64,000 bases of DNA, taken from NCBI GenBank assembly GCA_012931725.1, contig CM022945.1:14618087-14682086 (forward strand), read 5' to 3'. Below, in pieces: positions 11,301 through 23,126 of the stretch. The notes under the pieces are model-generated. The model made no database searches. It saw nothing but the letters and a program-made list of their open reading frames with translations, and was not told where the DNA came from. The position numbers and the translations under genes are program-made. Source of the stretch: Litsea cubeba (taxonomy: Eukaryota > Streptophyta > Magnoliopsida > Laurales > Lauraceae). Every line of letters starts with the position of its first letter. The first letter of the stretch is position 1.

Positions 11301-13596
11301 AGAAGTTGGAAAGAAACTATTAAACATGACCTTGCCTACATGGATCTAACGGAGGACATAGCCCTAAACAGATTTGATTGGCGTCGTCAAATCCATATAG
11401 CCGACCCCACCTAGTGGGAAAAGGCTTGGTTTGGTTTGGTTTGGTGGTAAAGATAAGGGTTTTGGGTTCAATTTTGACTAGATTTTTTTCAAATTTTGAC
11501 TTATTTTATTGAGCATTTGTAGAAAAGCTAAAATTTTATAGGTCAAGAGATTTGAACTCATGACCTCTTGCCTTTTTAAATAACTAACCTAACCATCTAA
11601 CCATTACACCAGTCAATACTTAGGTGCACTTATTTATTAGAAAATATCAAAACTAATTAGATGGAGCGTGGACCCTAGCCGCATGGGTCATGCCAGTGCT
11701 TAGCATGGGTTATTGTGCTAGTATAGGATTATTGATAACTAAGATTTGGATCTATTAGCATAAATCAAAGCAGGTAGGTGATGGAAGCAGTACTAGGTTG
11801 GCACTTGGCAGTAGACAAATTTTCAATTCATTGTAGACAAGATCCCTAAGACCTAGGCATGGACTTAACTTTGGATCTACTCAATCAGATCAAATAGGAT
11901 CCAAGTCTATTTGAGGGCCCAACTGGATTCTTAATAACTGACAAACAAGACAAACAAGAACAATGAGCAACCATGTCCCAGATGTTCAGTGTATTAGAAC
12001 AGTTAAACATGCATAGCATTTTTAAACGGTTACCTCAGGGAAAAAAGTAACCATTAAATAGATGATGAAACTACTCAATGGAGTAGGATTTTAATATACA
12101 CTCCATTTCTTGAGCTGGTTGGTGATGCTTGTGGGCAGACGAATACAGAAGGGATTCATTCCCTTGTCACCAATAACTGATGATTACGTTGCTTAAAAAA
12201 GTTTGTTTTTTTCTTGAAGCTTAGAAAGTAATTGTTTGTTCAATAGCACTTGACAGGGAATTTAATCAAACCTAACATAGGAAGTCATAAAGTAACCCCA
12301 ATTGATGGTTGAATATTTTAGGTACTTGTATGCCAAGTGGTTTATGCTTTCATTAGGCATTAGATAAATTATTGCGAAGTTTATTCCTTCCACCAACGAT
12401 TACATACCTTCCAATCAATGTGCTACGGCCTACTGGCTCTTGTCAAGCTCAGGGTTGGATTTGTCTCTCCACGAGACATGGAAACCACTTATGTTATGTG
12501 GCATCTACATTTCACGCATTCCACATTGTTCCCGTAAAAATACCCCTAATGAATGTCGACTTGGTTCTACTTAGACTGCATCTCAGCATAAACCTCCCGC
12601 ATATTGCAAAGTTTCTTCCTTCTGCCAAATATCACAATAGTGAAATATCCGGCACATACATTGTTCCACTTAGGCTGCATTTGTGCATAATTAGGAACAT
12701 TCTGAATAATCTGCATTTTGCCAAATATTACACCATTGAAATATTCTTATGGGCAGGCATGTGGTCTATGCTGCATAGGGCATAAGTCTGAATCTTGCAA
12801 ACTCACCACCACCTTTCAAGCAACTAACATCAAAAGAATATGAACTACTAGTAACTTGACTGCTTTCTCATTCAAACTAGCCACCACGTGTATGGTAAAA
12901 AAAGAACAATCATAGCAAAAACATTACAAAATGCAACAAAAGAACACCACCCAACGTGCAATAAACAACAATTTTCCACACAGAAATCTCACAATTCGAA
13001 CCTACAGCGGATCCCTAGTGTCTCCCACAACACTTCTAATGAGTGGAACTCCTGTGGGACCAACCACCCGCTGAAAATCCGAGCTGCTCAAAATCAATGT
13101 AATTCCCACACACAGAATGTACTCAAATCTCACCCCAATAGGAGTTGACCCACATTGAAATTGAGCATATGTATGATTAGAAAACTGACTAATGCATTCA
13201 TTTAAGGTCCGGTTGGGATTTGGGATGGGACACTCCTATTTCGATAGATAAGAGAGGACATTCATTTTAAGCGGCTTGGAATTCACATCACAAAACAAGT
13301 TTAGGTATTTGAAAACAGCTGCATTGCCAACGTACCCTCCATTTCCGGAGCTTTTCGAGCGAGGCGTTCTTCGAGGGGATGATGAAGGCGTCATTCGATT
13401 CCATTCGAAGTAACTCCACTTCTCCTTTCTTCGTAGAGCATTTCACCTCTTCACATCCCTCCTCTATACTTATAATAATATCTTCCTTGTGCACGAGGCG
13501 GTGGTAAGGCGAGGAGCCCGACAACGACGACGTAGACGTCGTCGAAGCCGCAATATCTTTCGATGACGACGACGAAGATGAAGAAGAAGAGATCAT
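5382..13596 (-). CDS. Autoinhibited Ca2+-ATPase (ACA8/9/10 clade), 5' seven exons; gene continues off the left edge
   Basis: P-type 2B calcium pump, expected to export Ca2+ at the plasma membrane under calmodulin control. Exons read on the minus strand: 13596-13336, 10447-10331, 10245-10203, 8986-8883, 8789-8658, 8558-8469 and 5451-5382. Phases join without a break (272 codons plus 1 nt). The N-terminus is Ser-rich, then has the family signature IPSKNASLEKLRKW, then QATLALNAARRFRYTLDLK, which is the calmodulin-binding autoinhibitory region. Next come the cation-ATPase N-domain (GYGIGREQLSSMTRD; LLKTN..GI; RRNIFGANTYPRRKGRNFL), TM1 (DLTLMILIVAAMASLALGIK) and the start of TM2 (GWYDGGSIAFAVILVVVVT). 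The start ATG has GCC before it and is the only good start upstream of the conserved block. Intron 4 uses a GC donor; the other donors are GT. Introns 1, 6 and 7 hold transposons. The catalytic core, with the phosphorylated Asp, is not in the window, so whether the gene is intact is unknown. Confidence 0.93.
7041..7407. mobile_element. MITE, family 1 (AATATTCATRTGCATCC termini), copy 1
   Basis: Terminal inverted repeats of about 40 bp: AATATTCATGTGCATCC at the left, matched by the reverse complement of GGATGCATATGAATATT at the right. Just inside each end is CCCTCACCAT, and the left end has a subterminal hairpin (CCCTCA..TGAGGG). About 367 bp with no ORF. The same termini bound the 23819-23974 element. 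Confidence 0.8.
8071..8342. mobile_element. MITE with ATGGAATTGAATTCCTA termini
   Basis: The 272-bp segment starts ATGGAATTGAATTCCTAAGA and ends with the reverse complement of ATGGAATTGAATTCCTAGGA. The termini are themselves near-palindromic (GGAATTGAATTCC). No ORF. Superfamily not assigned, because no clean TSD was seen. Confidence 0.75.
8790..8882 (-). other. 93-nt GC-AG intron 4 of the Ca2+-ATPase gene
   Basis: The coding blocks ending ...LQGYGG (8883) and starting LKGLATLLKTN (8789) are contiguous in ACA proteins. The sequence between them begins GCAAGT, the typical context of GC donors, and ends TATCAG. No GT donor nearby keeps the frame. The intron is 93 nt (31 codons) and has no in-frame stop, so an unspliced transcript would still be translatable. 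Confidence 0.85.
8987..10202 (-). other. Ca2+-ATPase intron 3
   Basis: Donor GTACCT at 10202 (exon ends CCTGATG) and acceptor ATTCAG ending at 8987. Contains a purine-rich GA/GGGA tract near 9521-9570. No gene or clear transposon recognised. Confidence 0.7.
10667..11447 (+). mobile_element. 5'-truncated RTE-type LINE with perfect 16-bp TSD
   Basis: Encodes the C-terminal end of a non-LTR reverse transcriptase: NAKLELWRKTLETKGFRLSR, KTKYMEC, FRYLGAMVQQDGGID, LLYGSECWAVK, MRMLRWMCGITRRDRIRNE, LRWFGHVRRRP and a final DWRRQIHIADPT. One in-frame stop sits at 10926-10928. The 3' end has TTTGG repeats. Target-site duplication TAAAGATAAGGGTTTT is exact at 10651-10666 and 11448-11463. It lies in intron 1 of the Ca2+-ATPase gene, opposite to transcription. 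Dead on arrival because it is 5'-truncated. Confidence 0.95.
11541..11615 (-). mobile_element. tRNA-like SINE head fragment
   Basis: Minus strand has box A-like TGGTGTAATGG and, about 45 nt on, a box B-like GAGTTCAAATCTC preceded by AGGTCAT. This is the internal Pol III promoter layout of tRNA-derived SINEs. It does not fold as a full tRNA by eye, and no tail or TSD was defined. Confidence 0.45.
11616..13335 (-). other. Rest of Ca2+-ATPase intron 1
   Basis: Intron 1 runs from donor GTACGT at 13335 to acceptor CCCTAG ending at 10448 on the minus strand. Open frames in this stretch (for example 12372-12785) show no recognisable protein. Nothing else seen. Confidence 0.6.
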
Positions 13597-14100
13597 GGCT
13601 CTTCTCTTTTACTTCTTACTTCTCTTCCCTGCTGCAAATTAGTAGCAAGTCATCAATAAAAGAGGAAAAATGAAGCCGGATTTGTAAATTCAACCGCGGT
13701 TTTAGGGTTTCTCCTTTTGGATAAAACCCCGCCCAGCGTTTTGATTGTATGCGTTTTTGGGTCTTACCTTAGCTGTATGTGGCGGAAGTAGTAGCGTCAG
13801 ATGCTATCGTAAGAGGAGGCGAGAGAGTTTCGACTTTCAAGGCCATGAGTGAGTGAGTGATAGAGAGGAAGAGTATTAGCTTTTAGGAAAGATGATAGAG
13901 AGAAGGAAAGAATCGCTGTTGCCTCTTTATCAAGCGAAGAAGGAGATGCTCTCTCGACAAAGGAAAGAACGAGAGCAGGCAGGCGTAGTGCAGGGAAGTT
14001 TCCTTGCTCCTTCTCGTGTGTTGAGTGTTGACGAGTGTGTAGCATAACTGATTGAAATTGACTACGGACGATGGTCTTTCTTTTTTCACAAACGAGTCTC
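13597..14100 (-). promoter_or_regulatory. Putative 5' UTR and promoter region of the Ca2+-ATPase gene
   Basis: Directly upstream of the minus-strand start codon are stretches of CT-rich sequence (on the minus strand) typical of plant leaders. No unambiguous TATA box was identified, and open frames here have no family resemblance. Assigned by position only. Confidence 0.4.
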
Positions 14101-16226
14101 TCTTTATTTCTTTATTTATTTTTTAAAATATTTCAAATCATTCTTTAAGTTTTTTTCTTATTTTAAAGAAGGATAAGTTTCCAAAAAACTTTGAATTAGT
14201 AACTTGGTTTTTTTTTTTTTTTTTTTTTTGAAGTTTTCAACCAACCAAGGACATCTAGGCATTTAAAGGTGTTTTCGGATGACTTTTTTCTCACTTTTTA
14301 AAAATACCTAAATTACATTTTATTTAAATTCAATTCGTTATACCAATACATGCAACGGATCATCGTGGGAATACAAGTTGTCTTCAATTACTGTGAGAAC
14401 GTCGGTGAAGAAAATAAGAAAAATGTAGAGGAAACAAATGAATATTTTATTTTTTCAATGAAAGATAGTATAGGTAGTTTTAAGATTTCAAATATATAAG
14501 TCATTAGAAAAATAGTTTTAAATGGACGATTGTCTTTAATTCAAAGTTTTTTAGAATTTCAGGGACTAATTTGAGATTTTTTAAAATTTATATCTTTCTT
14601 TGAAATAATATAAAAACTTATGACCTTGTTTAAAGATTTTCCTTTTTATTATTATCTTTTTGCATGAGAGGGGTTGGTACGGATGAGCTTGGACCCTCTG
14701 CCCAAGGCAGCTATTACACTGCAACCGTCCTACACCTATCATGGGGGCATATAGGGATAATCCCGAATGTTAAAAATGAATACCATTCCCACTCTCCCTA
14801 CTGGTATTTTCTCAAGTTTTACGCTCAAATGGAATGGGTCGCATTATCTGGTTGATGATCACCATTATTTGTTAATTACGTACATTTTCATCTCGGATCT
14901 CAATTGGACGGAGGGCCTCGCTCCTATTTAATTAAAACTTGTGGATATGTCAATGTATTTGGTGATATTCATTTTGAACCGTGCAGATTCTTTATATGTG
15001 CACATCTAGTATGGAGTTTTAGACATTTGTTGCAATGTTTGGTGTAATAGTTGTCGTTTGAGTGTCTCCCTCACACTTTCCTAAGAGAATACGTTTGGAG
15101 CTACAAAATGGGCCAGCCTATTTGGACTCCGAGCCATTTAAAATGATCAACTTTTTTATTTATTTGGATGATCTCAAATTTCACCCTAATAAGAGTTGGT
15201 CTGGTTGTAAAATTGAGAATATTATTGAAAATATAATTGATACAAACTCTTATATATTATTAAATTTAATTAATACAATTTATATATTACTAATTTATCC
15301 ATAGTTATATAGATTTCTTATTCATATGATATTCTCAATCCTACAATGGATCAATTTGTATTGAGATAAAATTTGAGGATATCTAATAAACATAAAAGGT
15401 GATTATTTTGAGGGACCGAGCTTCAAACTTCTGCGTGCAAGAAGTGTGAGTGAGTTTGAAGTTTGAACTCAGTATGATAATGTGATGGGACCAAAGTTTG
15501 GTCCAATCCAAGTCGTTCTTTCGCTAGTATTAAAATGCGAAAACTAACACTGGACCCAAATATTTTATTGTTCTTTTTTATGCTGGTGGAAGCCTTTGTC
15601 AGGCGATCACCATATTAAAAAAATTCGGAGGGAGCCATATGTGGGAAAAAAATACATGAGATTTTCAAAAAATTTGAAGAGCCATTGCTAGCTTGCCTTT
15701 CAAAAATTTTGAAGAGCCATTGCTAGCTTGCCTTTTTGTTCTTCGCCCACATCCATGACTCAATTAATTGATTAAGTCCATGATGTTAAAAATTATTCTA
15801 ATCAAAGTGGTAATATACTTGCATCTGTGTTATGATGAAATTCATTGCAATCGAAGTTTAACCCACTTTAAATTGATCACCCATAAACACATAAGCATCA
15901 TTTGCCTTTTGTTTTAGCATTTCTTAATCACATGTTTTACTCATTGACAATCTACTTGAAGTAAAATTTGCAGCAATATTTCAATATACAAATTGGGTGG
16001 AGTTTTGAAAGGTTAAGGGCCCATTAATTTATATGGAATTGATGAGTACTGAGGAGAAAAAGATACAAAGTAGCAATTTAGATGCAACTCTCACTTTTCT
16101 AAAATTTGAGTTACTAATTAGGTAGAGTCAATACAGCTTAGAGATAATTTGACAGCTATTTTTCAAGATTCTTATACATTTCTCCATTCTAACCATTTTT
16201 AGAAATAAATGCTTAATAATTCTTAG
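14101..16226. other. Intergenic, AT-rich; short tandem duplication at about 15663-15738
   Basis: Contains a poly-T run near 14209-14230. It also has a two-copy repeat of about 37 bp centred on GAAGAGCCATTGCTAGCTTG (first at about 15676, again at about 15712). No coding sequence or full transposon recognised. Confidence 0.6.
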
Positions 16227-16348
16227 AGCCCTGCTACATGGACTAATCCATGGACCGATCCATGGACTAACTCCATGGTTTTGAGGGGAAAATCAGACAT
16301 CAGGTGATTTCCCCCCCAAAGCCATGGGGTCTGTCCATGTAGACTTTT
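16227..16348. mobile_element. Small foldback MITE, about 120 bp
   Basis: Outer inverted termini CTACATGGAC (16234) and GTCCATGTAG (ending 16342). An inner hairpin has arms CCATGGTTTTGAGGGGAAA and TTTCCCCCCCAAAGCCATGG. ATAATTCTTA flanks both sides (about 16217-16226 and 16349-16358), a likely 9-10-bp TSD as in Mutator-type elements. Confidence 0.65.
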
Positions 16349-16981
16349 TATAATTCTTATGCATTTAATTACATGAAAAAAAAAATGGGGGCTTATGATT
16401 GTGACCTAAACGTATAAAGGTATTGGAAAATAAAAAAAACTCGAAATAGATAATTTTACAGCCTTCAGTTTGGAAAGAGAAATTTCTGCTCTACATTTAT
16501 TGTAAATTTGATTTTCTTGTCCTACATCTTGTATGGGCCATGATTTCAATACTTCTTGGCATGTTTGAAAGTGGAGTAACGACAACGATGATCGATTAAT
16601 CACCAGCAACAACACGTGAAAAACATGTATCAAAACAGTCGAGTGGAACATGTGGACCCCATAATGTTACCTGATAAATAAATTAAAGTTGATCAACCAC
16701 TTACGTAAACATACCATCATCCAACGTCATCACTGGATTTGCAAAGCCAGGGGGCACGGGCACCACCCTGAAGTTATGACTTGGAGAAATATTGACTTAG
16801 AAAGGCACAGAACTTGGCATTTTAAGTCACTTATTAAAAGGTAATAAGGTAAAGTCGGTATTAAAAATGCCCATACAAGTTCTGTGCCGTGTAGCACCAC
16901 TCTATTAAAAATTCAAGCTGTCCAAAATAAAGTCGGTATTAAAATAATATGTATAAAAAAAAATTTACATAAATAGGAGTT

Positions 16982-17144
16982 TTTTTTTAGGGTTTCTAAT
17001 CTTTTGGACTGGACTAATCCCTCCGGTCCAGAGCATGGAAAGTCGGATAAACTCCTTTGTAGGCTCAGTGTGGTAGTGCAGTTTCAAACCTATAACCTCT
17101 GGGTGCAAACCGTGGTCCTATACCAATTGAGCTACCCCTTGGAG
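16982..17144 (-). mobile_element. tRNA-derived SINE with perfect 18-bp TSD
   Basis: On the minus strand the element starts CTCCAAGGGGTAGCTCAATTGG, where TAGCTCAATTGG is box A. Box B is AGGTTTGAAAC, and the element ends in an A-tail (T-run 16982-16988 on plus). The duplication TTTACATAAATAGGAGTT is exact at 16964-16981 and 17145-17162. The 163-bp length, tRNA-like head and A-tail fit a Pol III SINE mobilised by a LINE. Confidence 0.92.
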
Positions 17145-17162
17145 TTTACATAAATAGGAGTT

Positions 17163-20100
17163 GGCATCACCATAAAATTAACAATTCAATAAAAGAACAA
17201 TAAATATCATATAAGATTGTGTTGATCCCGCTTTTTATGTAATGCTCCATCTTATAGTGACCTAGCTCTTGCTGAGGAAAATTTTGAGGATACATCGAAT
17301 GTGGGCCTTTATTTTGAGCTGCTTGGCCGGATTCATGAGCTTGGGGGTGGAGTACTACTTCTTTAAACTGGGCTTCCTCTAAATCAAAGCCTAGGACCAG
17401 ACCCAGAATTTTCTTTATAATTGTTTTGCTAAATTGTGGACTTTTGGCAATAACTTGTTTGCATTTTTTGATAGCGTAAGTATGGACATTAGCAAAATAT
17501 GTCCGTGCTAATTTATAATATTTTAATTTTAAAAAAATCTTAAAAAATCTATAAAAAGTTTATAATGGTATTATTTTATTTTATTTTTGGTATGAATTAC
17601 ATTGAAATGGTCAAAGTTATAATATAAAAATATTTTTTGTTAATTTCAAAATAAGGGACACTTTAGTTTGTTTAAAATCGATTGCAAATTTGACCTAGCA
17701 TGGGGGCACTCAGATTTTATTTATTCATCTTTAAATCATGACAATCATTCGATGCCCACCATAGTTTCATGTATCTTTTATTTTTCTGAACTTTAGTAAA
17801 GGTGTCCTTCTTTGATATGGTTTCAATATTCTAGCGTCACCATAAACTAAATTGCTAAAAAAATTTAAAGTTAGGCCATGTTTGATATCTCTACTTTTTT
17901 TCTGACAGACCCAATAAACGTAGAGTAATAAAAAAAAAGAGTTATATAAAGAAAATGCCAAACCTCTAGTTTTCAGCTGCCCATTTTTTAAGCATTTGGA
18001 TTTTAGAGGATTTGCCTCTAAATGTCTAAAACGGACAGAGACGAGAATTTTGTGTCAAACGCTCTTATTTTCATAATCTTTGTCCGCTTTAGACATTTAG
18101 ACAAGTAAAATCTGAAAATAGAGGTGCCAAACATAGACTTACCTTAAGGCAAAAAATGAGACTCATTAAAGATAAAGGAGAAAAGGGCTTCCTTCAACTA
18201 CTGAAATTGATTGGATATCTTTAAAAAAAAAAAAAAACTACTGAAATTGTTTGGATATCTTCCTTCATTGCAAACCATTCAAATATCAATAAATAAATAT
18301 ATATATATAAAAAAAAAAAAAAAAAAAAAACATCATATGCACTTGCCCAATGATTCGAAGAATGAATGATATAATTTTCCAGGAACAATAGAATTTCACC
18401 CGATTCAAGGTACCTAGGGAGCAAAGTTCTAAAGTGGTGGAATCATGTCCTCTCCTTCATCATCAAGTAAAGCATATAATGATGACTGGTGAATTCTTCT
18501 TGGTCTTTCTGTGGGTCTCGTTCATTGGCTCTTTTTTGATTCACTTGGTTGCCTTGCCTCTCTTTCGAACCATCAGTCGAAAAAAATAATGTGAGAAATA
18601 TTACTGGTGATCTAAACGGATTCTTTACCTGGTTCAATCTTCTCTAAATTTACAAAGTAGATTCCCAACGACTTTGAAGTTGGTGCGATTAGTAATACAA
18701 TTTCATTGCAATAACATGCGTATCCAAACAATATTATCCTTCTGCTTATCCAAACAGGTTGTATATGAATTCTGCAAATTCCAATGCCTGGATCCAACAT
18801 TGAACCTAGCTATGTGTTGTCTCAAGATCCAGCATCAATCGGAGAAAAAAGAAATCAAATTCTAAATTCGAAATAAGAACTGGAGTGCATTAAAAGGGCT
18901 TCAAACTAATATTTCAAGATATACAAATGGAGCCATTAAAATGGTAAATGACTAGACCGAATATAATTTATTATTAATGTGGCTTTAATCTTCTTGAATC
19001 TGGATCCGCAGGTTGGCACATATAACGATTCGGACTTGGATTTATCGGATCCTATATGATCGGAATATAGATCCAAGATTCTCCCTAATCAAAAAACACA
19101 AAAAAAAAAGTACCTAACGTTCTTTATTTGGAATCCACTTTTAAAAAGAAATGGGACCATATTTCATTTAGCAACTTTTTATTTAACCATCTCTTTTTAT
19201 ATCTCTCTTGATCTTGATCCTTATTTCCAATTCACCGTGCAAGTAAACTACCCAAATTAAATTTGAAAGCAAGGGCTAATATTAAAAAGCAAAAAATTTA
19301 AGGCAGAGGCTACATAAGGGCATGTTTGTGTAACACTTTTTCAAGAAAAAGTGGACGGTTTTTCGCAGAAAATCCATTTTTCAAGTATTTGGTGTGGAAC
19401 AATTCCACGGAAACGCTTTCCTGCCTCGTTAGCATTTTCCTTAATAATGGTGAAAATGGATTTCCTATGGGGATATGGAAAATGAATTTTCTCGGAAAAC
19501 TTCTCCCTCTTTTCCATTTCAACCCAAAACCCTATAATTCTTTCATTTTTTATTTTTTTAAATAAATTATTATTTGATGTTGAATAAATAATATATATGT
19601 TATGTTGTTTTTTTTCAAAGAATTATTTCACCAAATAAAAATTTTAATTTTCTATAAGGAATCAACAGCCGCATCAGACAATATTAGCACCAATTCAACA
19701 AAATAATAAAATTTGTACCAAATATTAATTTTTAAATTTTATAAAAAAAATTTATTATTCATTTTTATGAAATTTACTAACATAATAATTTTTTCTTTCA
19801 ACGAAAAGGGTGTTTAGGCAAATGTGCCCCCATGCGTTTAATCAATAACAATAAGTACACTCACCAGGCTGCAGTGCAAGCGACTTGTGTGTCCACATTT
19901 CTACATCACGTATGTCTTGTGTCATATTAGTGACTAAATAATAACGAGACTCACGAGACCCCACTTGACTCATTTTCAGTGGGAGTCGTAAGGCCCTTTT
20001 CCACCTGCCTCTGGTACACACCAGACGATCAAAAATTCAAAATCAAGCCTTTCCTCGAGTCGGGATCTTGTCGGGGTTTACCCCAACTGTCACGATGAGT

Positions 20101-21424
20101 GGAAGTCTCACGCCTACCACATTATAATGGGAAGCTAAAGGTTGACTCAAACTAACGTGACGAGCTGTAATTGATCCATTCAAAATTATTATAGGTCAAA
20201 ATTATATCCGATAATTGAAATCGTTAAAAATGAGTACCCACCCCGCCTGTCCCTTCTTAAATTTAAAAATACATGGCTTTTAAAAAACTTAATGGAGTGG
20301 GTTTGGACAATAATTTTAAAGTCCGGCCAAAATAAAATAAAAAATAAACAAAACAGGCTCGACCCACCTGCAACCTCATCAGGCAAAAATCTTCAAAATT
20401 CAAGAAAATATGCGGTGGGGACTTTGTACCCCGCACACAGTGCATCGCGCTAAGAATGCATTGGCATGCTCTTAAATCCAAAGCATTTGATGGTCTACTC
20501 TATTCATTACCGGATAGAATAATTTTAGAACAATTACTATTTACTCTATCTCTTGATGGCCAGCTAAAACCTAATGGGAAGATGAAACACTAAACAGGTT
20601 ATGGGAAACATGGTTGATATTGAATAAATATATTCAAACTGAATCAATCCGGGAAAAAGAATTTTTTCCCAAACTGATTTTTTTTAATAGTTTTTCCAAA
20701 CTGAAATTTTGAAGGAAAAAAACTCAAATTCTCTTTGAACATCAGGGGAAACACCTCTATCTATTGATAGGGTAAATACCAGCCATTTTACATGTAGGGA
20801 TTTGAAAAAGTAACATGAAAAACAGATGTAACAAGAAACAAATCTTACTATATTTCAGGTTCATAGAAAGTCATGTCAACTATGCATGAGACTTCCCTTC
20901 CGATGAAACATAAATATTCCATTTTTGTTTTAGTTTCTCCAAACAGTTGTTAGCTTATGCATAAAATATCGTATCCAAAATGGTGAAAGCAGAAAACATG
21001 AAATAGAGAATTTATTACCATTCATAGAATAAAGAATTTATTATATTTCATTGGCTGTGAAAAATAAAGTTTATTGATTTTAATGCCTGCAAATAAAATA
21101 ATCAATTGAAGATATTAAAAGATAATTTCGAGCTAAGCCATGGCCCTTACGGGACGGAATTTGACGTAGACCTATTCAATTTAGGGTCGAGATTGGACAA
21201 CAACCGGTAAGCCCGCCCAATATTCGGAATGGGATTGGAGAACCCAAGCCCAGGCCCAGCCCGGTCCATTGACAGGCCTAGTCAAAACCCTCAAAGGATC
21301 CCGATTCTTTCCTCCCTGAAGCCATTCTCAAATTTTCGTCAACCCGAGTTGGATCTACATCACATGATTAATAATGTAATTAATGTACAGCGGTAGACCT
21401 AAATTATATTGAGACCTATTTTTT
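17163..21424. other. Intergenic, AT-rich, no gene recognised
   Basis: Apart from the MITE at 17874-18138 and a two-copy repeat of about 43 bp (ACTACTGAAATTG block at about 18196 and 18238), I see only homopolymer runs and low-complexity AT sequence. Open frames here are short and unlike known proteins. Confidence 0.55.
17874..18138. mobile_element. Tourist/PIF-Harbinger-like MITE
   Basis: Starts GGCCATGTTTG and ends CAAACATAGAC. The inner termini also match (TCTCTACTTTT against the reverse complement of AAAATAGAGGT). Flanking TTA at 17871-17873 and 18139-18141 is the 3-bp TSD typical of the superfamily. 265 bp, no ORF. Confidence 0.75.
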
Positions 21425-21765
21425 TACTAGAATCTTAGTTGTTTGGATGCATGGTGAATTGAAGTAAAGTGAGGTGAAGCATCAAATCAAGAGAATAAAA
21501 TATAGGGGTTTATGATAGTTTTTTATTTTTAGTTGTTTGATAGGGAATCTTTTTTACTTTTCGTATAAAAAATGATGTTTTTTTGTTATTTAGTGGAGAA
21601 ATGAGTTGTTTTTTTACTTTTTATAAAAAAAATTTAAGGAGAAATTTTTTAATTTGTGTATTTTTGATATGACCCATTGTCTTTTCTTGTCTGGAGGATA
21701 TAGGATTTACTTCACTTTAACTTTACTAATAAATTGCCAAACACATACTAAATCCTTCCTCTTGA
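21425..21765 (+). mobile_element. MITE, family 2, copy 1
   Basis: Termini contain TGTTTGGATGC...GAAGTAAAGT at the left, and the reverse complement (ACTTTAACTTTACTAAT...GCCAAACACA) at the right. An internal block (AGTGGAGAAATGAG, then AT-rich) matches the element at 36870-37185 in opposite orientation. No ORF. Confidence 0.65.
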
Positions 21766-22986
21766 TGGAGCATTTAAAACTCTAATAAAATGCATAGCAA
21801 GTGAAATTACAGAAATTCCAAATTGTCATTTGATACCTTTTATGCAGCTGAAATTTGGAATTCTAATTAAGGAAACATGAAATTTCAAACATGTAAAAAA
21901 AAACCCAATAAAGTAAATTCTTGTTAGGAATTTGGTAAAATTTGGAAATATTGCCACAAAAGGGATAAAATTCATTTTGAAATGTTCCTCTTATCGCCGG
22001 TGGGGCCCAACATACTCACGTAAAGAATGTGAGAGATCGTCGGAAGCGATCAAGCGGCACAGGAGCGTGAATCGGTTTGTCCCACGCACATCCAATGTCT
22101 CGATCTGGTCCGTAAACCCTGACATTGACTAGGCTCAATCGGAACTCGGAAGACTTGTCTTCACAAGCATGTGAAGAAAACCCCACACAAAACCACAGCA
22201 GCACCCAATCAAAGAGAAGAAGTGGATAAGAGTGAAAATAGAGGGGGTGGATGAAAGAGAAAATGTGTCGCCCTGTTTGGTCCAAATAGGGAATCCGTTT
22301 TTAATATTTAGAGAATAAGATTCCAATTTTCATCCATAGACGATGTTAAATAAATTTCATGAAACATTTTGTACGTTTTTTTTTTTTAATTCATGTTCAC
22401 TGAAAATACAATTGATTGTTTTTCTAGGGTTTTCTTATCTAATTAAGGGCCATTTCAGAATTCCAAAAATGCTCAAGTATTCTAAAAATTTCAGCCAAAA
22501 GTAACTTTCGTGTGTTGGTTTTAATAGCTCTAGTATTCAAGCGGAGAATTCTAAATGCTCCAAACTCACGATCTTATATTATTGTCAGATATTTTCAACA
22601 TTTGCAATTCTCATAAAATATTCTTTAGAACTAAGGAGTCCTTAGATTATAACTGGATCTTTCAATCTTTCTTTTCCAAAATAAAATAAAAAAGAGTAAA
22701 ACATTACAACTCATTTGCAACTCTTCTTTTAAATATTTAAAGACAAGAAAATATTAAAATAATAATATAGAAAACAGCCAGCAATGTACGATTGCATCAA
22801 TATATGACAAAAGAAATTACAGCTCAAGTTCATTGATATTAAGGCTCCAATATCTCAATTAGAATAATATTTGACTCCCTCTTAATCTATATGATACCCT
22901 TCTCATGGCACCCATGTGATACCATTTATCATGTTAGCCAACAAAATTGGGGTACACTTGTTAAAAACGGTAAGTGTTTATAATAG

Positions 22987-23126
22987 TCGTTTGCCTTTTT
23001 AACATGTAATAGCAAAATGGATTTCACATATGTAAATGTCAAACATATGAAATATATCGTTTGCCTTTTTAACATGTAATAGCAAAATGGGTTTCACATA
23101 TGTAAATGTCAAACATATGAAATATA
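22987..23126. repeat. 70-bp tandem duplication, one mismatch
   Basis: Two adjacent 70-bp units begin TCGTTTGCCTTTTTAACATG at 22987 and 23057. They differ at one base (ATGGATTTC against ATGGGTTTC). Each holds an imperfect dyad TTTCACATATG...CATATGAAA. Recent by its near identity. Confidence 0.95.

Noticed and set aside
19310..19830. Possible MITE starting TAAGGGCATGTTTGTG
   Set aside because: The proposed right end (reverse complement GGGGGCACATTTGCC) pairs poorly and no matching TSD was found.
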